From Yponomeuta sedellus (taxonomy: Eukaryota > Arthropoda > Insecta > Lepidoptera > Yponomeutidae), in assembly GCA_934045075.1 (NCBI GenBank), contig OW203738.1, positions 6,625,487 to 6,689,486 on the forward strand: a stretch of DNA of 64,000 bases, read 5' to 3'. Both the position numbers and the translations under genes were made by a program. Each line of letters starts with the position of its first letter. The first letter of the stretch is position 1. Below, in pieces: positions 55,258 through 64,000 of the stretch. The notes below the pieces were generated by a model. That model had not been told where the DNA came from. It did no database searches and saw only the letters and a list, made by a program, of their open reading frames with translations.

Positions 55258-56611
55258 TATGAAGAACAAATAAAATATTACTAAGTTTTTGGGCAACGTG
55301 GTCAGGTAGGGACTTGGCAGTAATAAGTTTAGTGAGAAGGGAAACAGGCTGCTCAATGGGATCCTCAGTAGCTATATTTGCTGAAAGTTGATTTTGGCCT
55401 AGAGCACAACCATTACAGGATGGTGAAAAGGAATAGTCCCTAGTCAGTTCTTGATGTGCAAGCCTATCATACCCTGGAGTAAGGGGAGAATGAGTCTTTG
55501 GTTTTGAAAAGACAGTTTTTTTATATGCTCTACTAGATTGCTGCCTTTGAGTGGGGCTAGACAGTGACTGTGAAAACAAGGGAGGGGATGATTTCACTGC
55601 GTTTGCATAAGTTCTGGAAATAGCAGGTATCCTTTTATTTGCCTCAAAATATGAAATAGCTTGCTCCGCCATTAGAATTTTAATAGCACGCTGTCTGCTG
55701 TATTCTGGGCAATCCTTGCTAGTAGCAGGATGTTCACCATCACACAGTAAACATGTAGCCTCACATTCATTAATCTCGCAACCATCACCAGGATGGTCTT
55801 TTCCACACTTATAGCATCTAGGTTTTGACCGACACTGATTTCGTGTATGTCCAAACCGGCAGCAATTATAACATTGCACTGTTGGATAAGTATATTGCTC
55901 AACCTCTAGAGCAGAGTAGCAACAGAATACTCTTTTAGGGAGGACCTGCCCATCAAATGTAAGGACCACTGTCTGCCTTGGGACCCATACTGAGTGACCT
56001 TCATTATCAATAGTTTTCCTATTCATTCTGCGAACTTTAATAACATTTCCACAGCCTGTTGGAACTTTTAACAAATTTTTTACTTCGTCCTCTGACCATT
56101 CAGTTGGAACCCCTCTTACGAGGCCCATTCGAGTCACATTATATTGGGGGACTACTGCCTTGAATTGATTCTGCTCTAGAACCGGATTAACAATGAAGGC
56201 ATTTGCATCTTCCGGAGATTTAAACTCGACAGAAACTCTGTTGCGCCCTAATCGTTTTATGCCATCGTTCAAGACATTACCAATGTTGTGCTTCAATAGG
56301 AATAAGCCAAACTTAACATGGTGCAAGCTTGAACCAGAATTCTCCTCTGCCTGGACTTTTGAGACATGCACAATAAATGGGCCTTTGTCGAATGCAGAGT
56401 ACTTTTGCCTAAGATCAAGAGTAGCTCGGGGAAGTTTAGATGGTAACTCAGGTGGCGGTCCGGAGACTGCAGCACGCTTTCTACAGGTACTATCAGAAGT
56501 ATCCATCTGCTGGCACATCGGCGATTCTTGAGGTAAGGTGATCGTACAAACCGGCTCATATTCAAAAGGGACTGGGTCCGGGGGCTTAGGCGGGATCTTT
56601 TTGTCACCCAT
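55211..56611 (-). CDS. Non-LTR ORF1 protein (Gag-like, three CCHC knuckles)
   Basis: 466 residues from ATG 56611 (MGDKKIPPKPPDPVPF). It shares the middle domain of the ORF1 at 29997-31574 (TRMGLVRGVPTEW, VVLTFDGQVLPKRVF) and three knuckles (CYNCCRFGHTRNQC, CYKCGKDHPGDGC, CLLCDGEHPATSKDC). The N-terminus is shorter and Pro-rich, without the basic cluster. It overlaps ORF2 by 47 bp. Intact; RNA-binding role inferred from the family. Confidence 0.88.
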   Translation of the reverse strand: MGDKKIPPKPPDPVPFEYEPVCTITLPQESPMCQQMDTSDSTCRKRAAVSGPPPELPSKLPRATLDLRQKYSAFDKGPFIVHVSKVQAEENSGSSLHHVKFGLFLLKHNIGNVLNDGIKRLGRNRVSVEFKSPEDANAFIVNPVLEQNQFKAVVPQYNVTRMGLVRGVPTEWSEDEVKNLLKVPTGCGNVIKVRRMNRKTIDNEGHSVWVPRQTVVLTFDGQVLPKRVFCCYSALEVEQYTYPTVQCYNCCRFGHTRNQCRSKPRCYKCGKDHPGDGCEINECEATCLLCDGEHPATSKDCPEYSRQRAIKILMAEQAISYFEANKRIPAISRTYANAVKSSPPLFSQSLSSPTQRQQSSRAYKKTVFSKPKTHSPLTPGYDRLAHQELTRDYSFSPSCNGCALGQNQLSANIATEDPIEQPVSLLTKLITAKSLPDHVAQKLSNILFVLHNDPSSSSVECEKHKQ

Positions 56612-56892
56612 ATTGAAGAAAAGTAATGATAAATCTCACCGAAAACTGCTGAATCTAACTAATGGAAGTAATTAACTACACAATGATGATGAATAATAAG
56701 AAAAAGCCAACAAAAAGAATAAAACGGAAAATTCCGGAAAAAAAAAACAAATGAAGCGCATGTACCAGCCAAGAGCCCGACACAGAATCCATCTAGTTTT
56801 TTTTAATGCAATCAACTCACAGCTGTCATTAAAAAGCCCTCATTCTACTTGCTTTTTTCTTTTTAATCTGTGCTATTCGCTAGTTCTGACTA

Positions 56893-58125
56893 TAGTCTGT
56901 AAAATATAGCTGGAGCTCCACGACAGCTGTCACACTGACAGGGCTAGGAATGGGACAATGTCGACACCAAATGTCACTAAAAGCGTGTGTGATATGATAA
57001 CATGTATGGAAAGAAGAATTTCTAGAAGTTGGAAACATGAAATCAAACACGAGAAATATTATTTTACAAAGTTTTATTCAAGTAGAGATGTATCGTAATA
57101 TCCCTAAATCAGTTTCTGATTACAATTTTCATTTTAACGCTCTTTTTATATGGTAAGCTACAAATTTGCATAAACAAATTTGCCTCTTTAAGTGACGCTC
57201 CCAATTTTCTTAATGTGGGCAATTGTCCTCTTGAGTAATATTCGTATATGTGGTTGTGGATAGCGGCGGCGTCAAAACTATCAACCTCTGTGACGGAAGA
57301 TGTTTTTATTCTCTTTATTTGGCGATGAAAGTTTTTTAATCACTTCATCTTCAGGCATCTTGCTTGATGACTCTCCGTGCTTATCTTTGCTAATACGGAC
57401 CACCGTAGATCGTCCAATACCAAGAGCATCCGCAACTCTGTCACACACTCGCTCTAATGGCAGAAGCCGACCACGGTTTAGGTTTTAAAACAAACGAATT
57501 ACTAACTCACGCCATTCACTGTTCAAAACAGTTTTCTTTGATATTTTTGGCATCATGCAAACTAAACGGAACAACTTTAACTCAACTAATCAACTTCACA
57601 ATAGCAACTCCCGTCTTTAAAGCATGAAATACTTTAATAGAAAATAATTTGAAAAATTCATCGAATACCAACAAACATTTCGTCGTCAGGGTAAACAAGA
57701 ACGTCACTCAATAAAAATCAAAACTTGTCCATAGAGCACGCGGCTGATCAGAACCCAGAAGCATGGAGGTTCGGAGCAAAGTTGGAGAGACGTGCACACA
57801 CGCTGTAGGTTATTGCCCCACAATAACACCAGTATTTTTTTAGATAGGTATTAATTAAAACAATATTCATTATTTTAATTCTAATGAAATTTGATAATGG
57901 TTTTCAAACAAATAAAGTTCAATTCTAATAGTAAACCTGCAGTTTAGATCACCCATCACCAAATCATCGAAAGTTTGTAACTTACAGTTACTATAATGGT
58001 TAGACATCACAGTGCAGAAAGTACGGAGTTTTCGCAGTACAAATATCCTATGAAAAAATTCAAAACTTTATGGACTCAATTTCGATGACAGCTGTCGCGG
58101 AGCTCAAGCTATATTTTACAGACTA
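56893..58125 (-). mobile_element. Tc1/mariner-like (IS630 group) transposon, decayed
   Basis: Inverted ends of about 40 bp (TAGTCTGTAAAATATAGCT, continuing through GAGCTCC and CGACAGCTGTCA) flanked by TA (56891-56892, 58126-58127). Length about 1.23 kb. A broken transposase N-terminus is coded on the minus strand. It sits inside the 12 kb hAT element. Confidence 0.75.
57159..57556 (-). pseudogene. Tc1/mariner-like transposase relic
   Basis: Starts at ATG 57556 (MMPKISKK...NSEWRELVIRLF), then a stop at about 57488. The frame picks up as PLERVCDRVADALGIGRSTV, a helix-turn-helix DNA-binding domain. After another shift it reads EVDSFDAAAIHNHIYEYYSRGQ and PTLRKLGASL, a second helical segment typical of these transposases. 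The DDE/D catalytic part is not recognisable further along. Confidence 0.6.
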
Positions 58126-58455
58126 TAAGTTCAACTTTTTGAAGAAAATTTACCGATAAAGATACAAAGTTCTACTCGTGCTAGAAAAACTATCACAGAT
58201 ATGAACGTTCTTATCAACATACTGAACAAAATTAATTAATTATTTTTTAATGTTGCTAGATATCGGTATATAAAAAAAACTCGTCAACAGCTAAAGCGAA
58301 AGATGAAAATTATGTGAAAGTGCTTGTGATGATAAAATGGCAAAATTATGGTACTTTCGCGTACCATAATGGATTTATCATGGTAAATGGTACGAACACC
58401 TGAATTATGGTACATGTACCATAATTATGGCACGTATAACATCCCTGCACATTAG

Positions 58456-58959
58456 TACGAAAACCAGTGTAACCAAACTGATACTTACAAACCAAACGCA
58501 CACTACGAATGCCAACCTGCCATTGGTAAATAAAGTCAATGCCGAAAAGGTGTACATCATAAAAGTTTCAATTAAAATATGCACCTTTTTGTAATGTTAA
58601 CAATGATCAAAGTCAAATGACAATGATGAAATTAAGGTTGACATTTTGTAGTAACGCTACTCTACACTAGATAGAACTACCGCCGCGTCGGACCGAAAAG
58701 AACTTTTACCTACTAAGACAGAAAGTTCAAAATTGAAAAACAAGTACATTCACAGTTTGGGATGGGACAATGCGAATTCTAGTTTGTCGATAGGGAGAAC
58801 CTATCGACAAATTATACTCGTACAAACAGTTTACACATTAACGGCCGAATATGAATACTGGTACTTAGAAGTATTTTTAGCTATTTCATTTTCCCTGCGG
58901 GTTGACTGGTAGAAAATGCATCTTTTCTACATTATCTTTTGTGCAATATAGTATATTTC
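58456..58959. other. Gene-free stretch with a 12 bp hairpin
   Basis: tttgtcgatagg (58783-58794) and cctatcgacaaa (58800-58811) form a perfect short hairpin with a 5-base loop. Nothing else recognised. Confidence 0.5.
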
Positions 58960-59425
58960 ATTACAAGTGCGGAAAGGCTGTCATTGCAAAGAGTTCCGAC
59001 AAGTTGCAATGACGGTTCCGCACGTATACTGAACGACTATTTTTAATACAGTTGCAAAAAAAATAAGCAATTTAATAAAGAAAAAATATTTAGAAAATGG
59101 CGCCAACCGTAAAAAAATATAAGCAGAGATTTTATTTCTTCACCCATTCTAGAAGGCAAAGGGAACTATGCCCATACAGCCAAGTCTTCAGAAGATTTTT
59201 TTATTGATATGAAATGAAAATGAAATTTAATGAGATGAAATGAAATGAAACGTAACTTAACTCATTCAATCAAATATTTTCTTTTTACTAGACATTATTT
59301 TGACAGTTGGGAAAGAAAACGCACGAGTGCGGGAAAGGTAAAAAAAAACACGAGTGTGTAATAGCCCACATCCCGCATGCTATACGTCCGTGTAATACGT
59401 CACTTTTTGAGCAACTGTATTAAAA
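58960..59425 (+). repeat. Block repeated in inverted orientation at 44665-45266
   Basis: Partner of the block inside the hAT element at 44.3-46.3 kb. Within it, tttttaatacagttgc (59044) and gcaactgtattaaaaa (59411) form an inverted repeat, so it may itself be a MITE of about 380 bp. Confidence 0.65.
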
Positions 59426-59798
59426 AAGAATTAACACTAATAGGGTATTTAAAACTATTTTTATACGGATTTATGCTCGTTTATTACATTTTTACAATTT
59501 TCCAACGTTTCGGCACTTTTTCAGGTGCCGTGGTCCCGGATGTCTGAGGTGACAGGTGTCTTTTAGAAATCATTAACGGTTAGTTTACTACCCTCGGCAA
59601 AAATTACAAAAGTTAATTATGAAGTTACGTTCCAAAATAGACAAACCAATTATTTTTTATATAAAGTCAACAATATTGATTATTAGTAATTGAAGTTAAA
59701 ATTAAATTTATGAACTAATTACTTTATATGAACTTAAAGATACCGATTATTAATTGAAATTAAATTGATTTTTTATTATTTATTCTACAGTCACACTT

Positions 59799-60108
59799 CT
59801 AGCAAGGGGGTCTCATGCACTTAAGCACTGGTTCCCATGCTACCGGTATGTTCCAACCACGATCTCTATTAAAATTTGGATGCCGGCGGATCTCTATTGC
59901 CTCACGTATCATTCTAGGGAAGAAACGGTCTTCTCGAGCTAGAACTTTAACTTTATCGAAATGTATAAAGTGGTTGGTACCGCTAAGTGTATGCTCGCTG
60001 ACTGCAGATCTACCAGAGCGCTTATGTTTCACATCAGCGATATGTTCCTTCACCCGCTCAGCTATGGTACGCTTCGTTTGACCAATGTACGAGGAACCAC
60101 ATTCACAG
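59799..60108 (-). pseudogene. GIY-YIG endonuclease fragment of a Penelope-like element (left arm)
   Basis: Reads CECGSSYIGQTKRTIAERV, EHIADVKHKRSG, SGTNHFIHFDKVK and REAIEIRRHPNFNRDRGW up to the stop at 59799. The YIG half of the motif is present. The GVY half lies beyond the arm junction and is replaced, so the nuclease is incomplete. Confidence 0.8.
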
Positions 60109-60120
60109 GATTCAAGCACA

Positions 60121-60467
60121 GGATTCCCTTACAAGAGGCAGGAGTATACAAGCTTGACTGTGAATGTGGTTCCTCGTACATTGGTCAAACGAAGCGTACC
60201 ATAGCTGAGCGGGTGAAGGAACATATCGCTGATGTGAAACATAAGCGCTCTGGTAGATCTGCAGTCAGCGAGCATACACTTAGCGGTACCAACCACTTTA
60301 TACATTTCGATAAAGTTAAAGTTCTAGCTCGAGAAGACCGTTTCTTCCCTAGAATGATACGTGAGGCAATAGAGATCCGCCGGCATCCAAATTTTAATAG
60401 AGATCGTGGTTGGAACATACCGGTAGCATTGGAACCAGTGCTTAAGTGCATGAGACCCCCTTGCTAG
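60121..60467 (+). pseudogene. GIY-YIG endonuclease fragment of a Penelope-like element (right arm)
   Basis: Reads RIPLQEAGVYKLDCECGSS, then YIGQTKR and onward as in the left arm; one visible difference is Leu for Trp near the end (ALEPVL). GVY...YIG is complete here, with the downstream Arg and the Glu in EAIEI expected for catalysis. The frame is open further upstream only because it reads through the antisense of the left arm. The reverse transcriptase that normally precedes it is missing. Confidence 0.8.
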
Positions 60468-60817
60468 AAGTGTGACTGTAGAATAAATAATAAAAAATCA
60501 ATTTAATTTCAATTAATAATCGGTATCTTTAAGTTCATATAAAGTAATTAGTTCATAAATTTAATTTTAACTTCAATTACTAATAATCAATATTGTTGAC
60601 TTTATATAAAAAATAATTGGTTTGTCTATTTTGGAACGTAACTTCATAATTAACTTTTGTAATTTTTGCCGAGGGTAGTAAACTAACCGTTAATGATTTC
60701 TAAAAGACACCTGTCACCTCAGTCATCCGGGACCACGGCACCTGAAAAAGTGCCGAAACGTTGGAAAATTGTAAAAATGTAATAAACGAGCATAAATCCG
60801 TATAAAAACAGTTTTAA

Positions 60818-61193
60818 TTATGTCTACAGCTCGTGTTAACCTTAGAAAATACTACTAATAGGGTACATAGACGGACAAATAAACCAATGTGGTAGATTTC
60901 ATATTTTAAAATGTTATCTCTTATTTAAAACTAGCTTTAACCCGCTGCTTCGCGGCCGTTAGAAATTATAACACGGGAAATATAATGTATTCTACGACTC
61001 AATTCAGATCTTTGTCTGTACTTTGATCTGTACGCCATGTTTCATACGTTATACTAATTTTATTGACGATGGTACTAAATATATTTCATTTATACGCAAG
61101 AGTCTATCCTGGAAGTGAAGCACATTTTTTCTGGTATTGCTGCATCACATAAGTGCCACCTTCCGCCATTTTTAGTGTTTATGAAGTTTAAAA
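60818..61193. other. Short gene-free stretch
   Basis: Contains ctagctttaacccgctgcttcg at 60931, a member of the ctagctg-type dispersed family. Nothing else recognised. Confidence 0.45.
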
Positions 61194-61363
61194 ACTTATT
61201 TAGAGGCTAAAAATTTCACCCATGCCGGGATTCGAACCCGCAACCTCTGGCTATCCGTGCCAGCGCTCTACCAATTGAGCGAAATTGGTGAAATTTTTAG
61301 CCTCTAAATAGGTTTTTAAATTTGTCCTTAGCACGGGTTAGTGCATTAAAAATAAAAATAGTA
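61194..61363. repeat. tRNA-like repeat, foldback copy g
   Basis: A minus-strand body (B box complement at about 61225-61240, A-box side to about 61283) is joined directly to a plus-strand tail (aaatttttagcctctaaatagg through gcacgggttagtgc). It is a hairpin-like inverted duplication of the repeat's 3' part. Confidence 0.7.
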
Positions 61364-62869
61364 TGTTTATGAAGTGTTCATGAAAATGCTTTGAATATAT
61401 TATGTTCATCGTCGTTTTGAACCAATTTTGCCTTCCTGTCGCTGCCATCCATTTTAATTTCGTATCCGGTTCCTTAGAATACTAAACGAAAACTCACTTC
61501 TAAATTGTTTTGATTCCGAGAGGGTAGTTGTAACATTGCCTCGGTTTTCTGTTGTCAAAGGGGTAAGATGAAAATTACTTCGATAGTTTCTTAGATATTT
61601 CGGTCAATGATAAACTGGTGAAGAAAATCTATATCGCGATCTATGTGCTCATGTCATATCTTGTATGAAAAGTAGTAATGTATGAGCTCCAATGACAGTT
61701 TTCACATGCACAACGACCAGCCGGCGACCGGAGCTAATACATTACTACTTTACCCGGCCCGGCGACCGGACGGCGACCGGTTGCATGTGAAAAGGCACTT
61801 ATGAAGTAGGTATAAAATAACAACAATTATTTTACCTACTTAGACGAATTGGAATTTACAATACCTAAGTACCATTAAGTATGTTACTAAGTCATAGACA
61901 ATTATCGATAGATTTTTATCATGTGTGCCCCCATCCGTAATTGGGTAGAATTCAAATTATGACAGAAATTACTAGAGAAGGTACACTTTCTTCGATGAAA
62001 ATTTAACTTTACTAACTAGTAAATAAAGGTGGTTTCACTTTGTCATTTTCGGATTGGTTTCCGTGTTCATGTCATTACACATTTAATTAAAAATACAATG
62101 AAATACGTCTTACCGATGAAATATTATGGCATGATCGGTATATTTTAGTCCCCAGCTTTTATTTTTGCTCTCTAACACAGCACAACAAGGCATTTTAATC
62201 AAGTTTTCACCATTTTTTTCTTTACTAGAAGCGCACGGCAACTGAAGTAAACAAAACTGTCACCGACTACGCATAGGCAATACATTGCTAATGTGAGGCA
62301 CGCGGGAACCGCCCACGCCCACTTACGACTTCTACTTCTGTGGTGTCGTGTGATGATGACTGATGACGTCACAGGTCACAGCGTAACCGGCGGCCCGCGT
62401 CTTACGGTTACGGTTACAACTTGTTTTACTTCTAAATCGGAAACTAATTGACGTATCGAAGTAATTCTTTCACTAGTATTTTTTTTATTATTGACAGAGA
62501 ATATGGAGTGATAATAATCAAAATTAGTTAACATTCTTCATTACTTGAGTATTTACTCGGTGAAATTCTCAACTGATGGGTACTTTTCTATAATAGTCGC
62601 TGTATTCACACGCAACGACCGCGAAGCGCGAGCACAGTAAAGTCGACAGCACATCATCCCATGCACAACCACAGAATAATTAAACCAATATATAACGCTG
62701 GTTTGTTCTGTGCGCTGGTGCTGTCTAATGTCTAGAGAAGTTGGCGGGCTTTTGGAAGAAGAGGGCGCGAATTTCGAAACTCTTAAAATATTTTTTTCCT
62801 ACTTTGTATTAATTGCGATAATTTGTGTTGTAAATACCTAATATTGCGTGTAAATACCTAATTCTCAAA
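61364..62869. other. Gene-free stretch with an interleaved inverted repeat
   Basis: 61671-61794 holds two interleaved inverted repeats and three cggcgaccgg motifs. From about 62690 onward the DNA is probably the 5' UTR of the LINE whose ORF1 starts at 62870. Nothing else recognised. Confidence 0.45.
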
Positions 62870-63652
62870 ATGTCGCTCCCAGGGGAGGAGCCCCCTGGGA
62901 CGCTGCAGGGACTTGCTCCTAAAAAAAGAAGAATTGTACAGAGGGATTCAAACGAATCTAACAGTGAAGAGGACTTATCGAATAGTGCAAAACTAAGTGA
63001 TAAATGTTACTTACCATACCTCAAGCCTGGGTATGTTGGACTTTTCCCGGAAAATGCAGACCCAGCCGCGCTGACGGTCTTCGTAGAGAGCAGCAAAGGC
63101 GAAAACGTCGGCAACAGAAATCCACTTATTTTAGCCAGTGTGTTCAGGAACGATATTAAAGGTGTATCTGATATAAAACGCATATTGGCTACGAAAATTG
63201 CTGTTACTTTTAACCAGTACAACAATGCGAACAATTTCCTCCAGAATGAGGATTTTCTAAATAGACATGGGTTTAAAGCCTACATTCCAGCCAGGGCAAT
63301 TGAGAAAATAGGAGTTCTCAGGTATGTACCAGTAAATATAAGCAATGAAGAGCTTTTCAAGAAACTGACTGCATCCGTCGAGATTATTGGAGTGAGAAGG
63401 TTCACCCGCAAAGTCAACGGACAGATTAAACCGTATGAATCAGTAAGTGTGACTTTTGTATCTAATGTGCTGCCAGACGCGGTATACTTAGATATATTCA
63501 GATATCGCGTTCATGAATACATTGCACCTTTGTTGCAGTGTTTTAAGTGTTTCAAGTTTAATCATGGAGCGCGAGTCTGCCGTTCTAAGCAGCGATGCTT
63601 CATTTGCGCGGGGGAGCACCGCTACTCGGACTGCCCCAATGAGCATTATTAA
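62870..63652 (+). CDS. Non-LTR ORF1 protein (Gag-like) of an element cut by the window edge
   Basis: 260 residues from ATG 62870 (MSLPGEEPPGTLQG). It has an acidic, Ser-rich N-terminus with a basic KKRR cluster, then a domain like the other ORF1s but distant (FNQYNNANNFL, GVLRYVPVNIS, VSVTFVSNVLPDAVYLD). Two zinc knuckles, CFKCFKFNHGARVC and CFICAGEHRYSDC, end almost at the stop. It is shorter than the other two ORF1s (no third knuckle, no long C-terminal tail), so it is either a different LINE clade or a truncated protein. RNA-binding role inferred. Confidence 0.8.
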   Translation: MSLPGEEPPGTLQGLAPKKRRIVQRDSNESNSEEDLSNSAKLSDKCYLPYLKPGYVGLFPENADPAALTVFVESSKGENVGNRNPLILASVFRNDIKGVSDIKRILATKIAVTFNQYNNANNFLQNEDFLNRHGFKAYIPARAIEKIGVLRYVPVNISNEELFKKLTASVEIIGVRRFTRKVNGQIKPYESVSVTFVSNVLPDAVYLDIFRYRVHEYIAPLLQCFKCFKFNHGARVCRSKQRCFICAGEHRYSDCPNEHY

Positions 63653-63679
63653 AGACGTACTAATAAGCAATTTAAAAAA

Positions 63680-64000
63680 ATGAATAAGCAGTATTTACGT
63701 ATAGCTCAATTTAATATTGAAAGTGTGAACAGTAAAAAACCATTATTAGTTGATTTTCTATCTGAGAGTGATATTGATATATGTTTGTTTAATGAGACCA
63801 TGCTTAAGAGGAAAGGTGATTTCAGGATTTCTGGTTATAACTTTGTTAGACAAGATGGACCCAATGGTAATGGTGGAGTTGGAATACTTATTAGAAACAC
63901 CTTTAAATACAGGTGCATTCAAACATGTTATCATGATAATTTACAATCAGTTGCTTTAGTTCTTAAAACAGATGTTGGCGATTTGTCTATTTTATGTTTA
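63680..64000 (+). CDS. Start of non-LTR ORF2 (APE endonuclease), truncated by the window
   Basis: ATG 63680 opens a frame with no stop to the window end (107 codons). It begins MNKQYLRIAQFNIESVNSKK and has FNETMLK where related proteins have SETWL, then GYNFVRQD and NGNGGVGILIRN, all standard for the N-terminus of the APE-type endonuclease. It starts 27 bp after the ORF1 stop, in another frame. Whether the rest is intact cannot be seen. Confidence 0.8.
   Translation, partial: MNKQYLRIAQFNIESVNSKKPLLVDFLSESDIDICLFNETMLKRKGDFRISGYNFVRQDGPNGNGGVGILIRNTFKYRCIQTCYHDNLQSVALVLKTDVGDLSILCL

Larger units (their letters stand above)
46957..56788 (-). mobile_element. Non-LTR retrotransposon (I-superfamily-like), with gypsy inserted in its tail
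   Basis: The target duplication ccatctagtttt occurs at 46945-46956 and 56789-56800. Coding strand is minus: 5' UTR from 56788, ORF1 56611-55211, ORF2 55257-51537, a 3' UTR, then a (TAA)n tail (complement 51251-51272) in which the gypsy element 46962-51250 sits. The element's own length is about 5.5 kb. A TAA-repeat tail is typical of the Drosophila I factor and relatives. One frameshift in ORF2 is the only break I see. Confidence 0.88.
46435..58447. mobile_element. hAT-type element expanded to 12 kb by nested insertions
   Basis: CAGGGATATTA at the left and, inverted, CAGGGATGTTA at the right, both flanked by the 8 bp cacattag (46427-46434, 58448-58455). After subtracting the LINE, the gypsy element and the Tc1-like element, about 0.9 kb of host element remains (46435-46944, 56801-56890, 58128-58447), rich in attatggta words and with no transposase. 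The left part (46600-46640) and 56825-56850 share an inverted atgagggctttt motif. Confidence 0.8.
59449..60817. mobile_element. Palindrome of two Penelope-like element 3' ends
   Basis: Arms 59449-60108 and 60158-60817 are reverse complements with very few mismatches, separated by a 49 bp spacer (60109-60157). Each arm carries the end of a GIY-YIG endonuclease frame and about 330 bp of 3' non-coding sequence including cgtttcggcactttttcagg. Penelope-like elements carry this endonuclease after their reverse transcriptase and are known for inverted and partial copies. No reverse transcriptase part is present. Confidence 0.85.

Noticed and set aside
59961..60467. 168-codon single protein
   Set aside because: The first half is the antisense of the left palindrome arm; only the part from about 60121 is real coding.

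Overview
This is eukaryotic, AT-rich, intron-bearing DNA, most likely from an insect and probably a moth or butterfly. The evidence is the mix of elements: a tRNA-derived SINE with a central block I associate with Lepidoptera, a Ty3/gypsy element with very short (57 bp) LTRs like the Bombyx mag lineage, a piggyBac-like remnant, a Penelope-like fragment and several I-superfamily non-LTR retrotransposons. Family names come from protein motifs recognised by eye; no search was run. Insertion boundaries come from target-site duplications (TSDs) and terminal repeats read directly in the sequence.

Layout. 1-5500 has no supported gene but holds one copy of a dispersed repeat. 5503-14346 is a DNA transposon with roughly 750 bp inverted arms and an 8 bp TSD; inside it lie a disabled non-LTR element (7332-12822) and a small MITE (13657-13959). 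14.3-21.6 kb is a mosaic of tRNA-like repeats, MITEs, tandem repeats, a LINE fragment and a second copy of the dispersed repeat, which carries a THAP-like exon. 21650-29676 is bracketed by a 20 bp terminal inverted repeat and holds a Ty1/copia element (22721-27120, identical 190 bp LTRs, 5 bp TSD) and THAP-like exon relics. 29802-35535 is a full-length non-LTR element with two intact overlapping ORFs and a clean TSD, just upstream of the best host-gene candidate (35790-36320, small lysine-rich protein with a 5'UTR intron).

37.6-39.7 kb has exon-like pieces (THAP-like, DUF7869-like). 39806-41417 is a hAT-type MITE with a second element inside it. 42441-43680 is a piggyBac-like remnant with TTAA ends. 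43794-44200 is a SINE. 44275-46327 is a hAT element with 8 bp TSD. 46435-58447 is a second hAT element swollen by a non-LTR element, whose (TAA)n tail was then hit by an intact gypsy element (46962-51250), and by a Tc1/mariner-like element (56893-58125). 59449-60817 is a near-perfect palindrome made of two Penelope-like 3' ends. The last kilobase starts another non-LTR element running off the window.

The window is therefore mainly a record of successive transposition. The proteins that still look functional are the gypsy Gag-Pol, ORF1 and ORF2 of the 29.8-35.5 kb LINE, ORF1 of the 51-56.8 kb LINE, the copia Pol reading frame and the host-like lysine-rich protein. I found no rRNA, CRISPR array or convincing functional tRNA. 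I found no clearly new gene system; the most unusual structures are the Penelope palindrome, the long-armed transposon, the 2 bp-TSD element at 40239-41353 and the multi-level nest at 46-58 kb.
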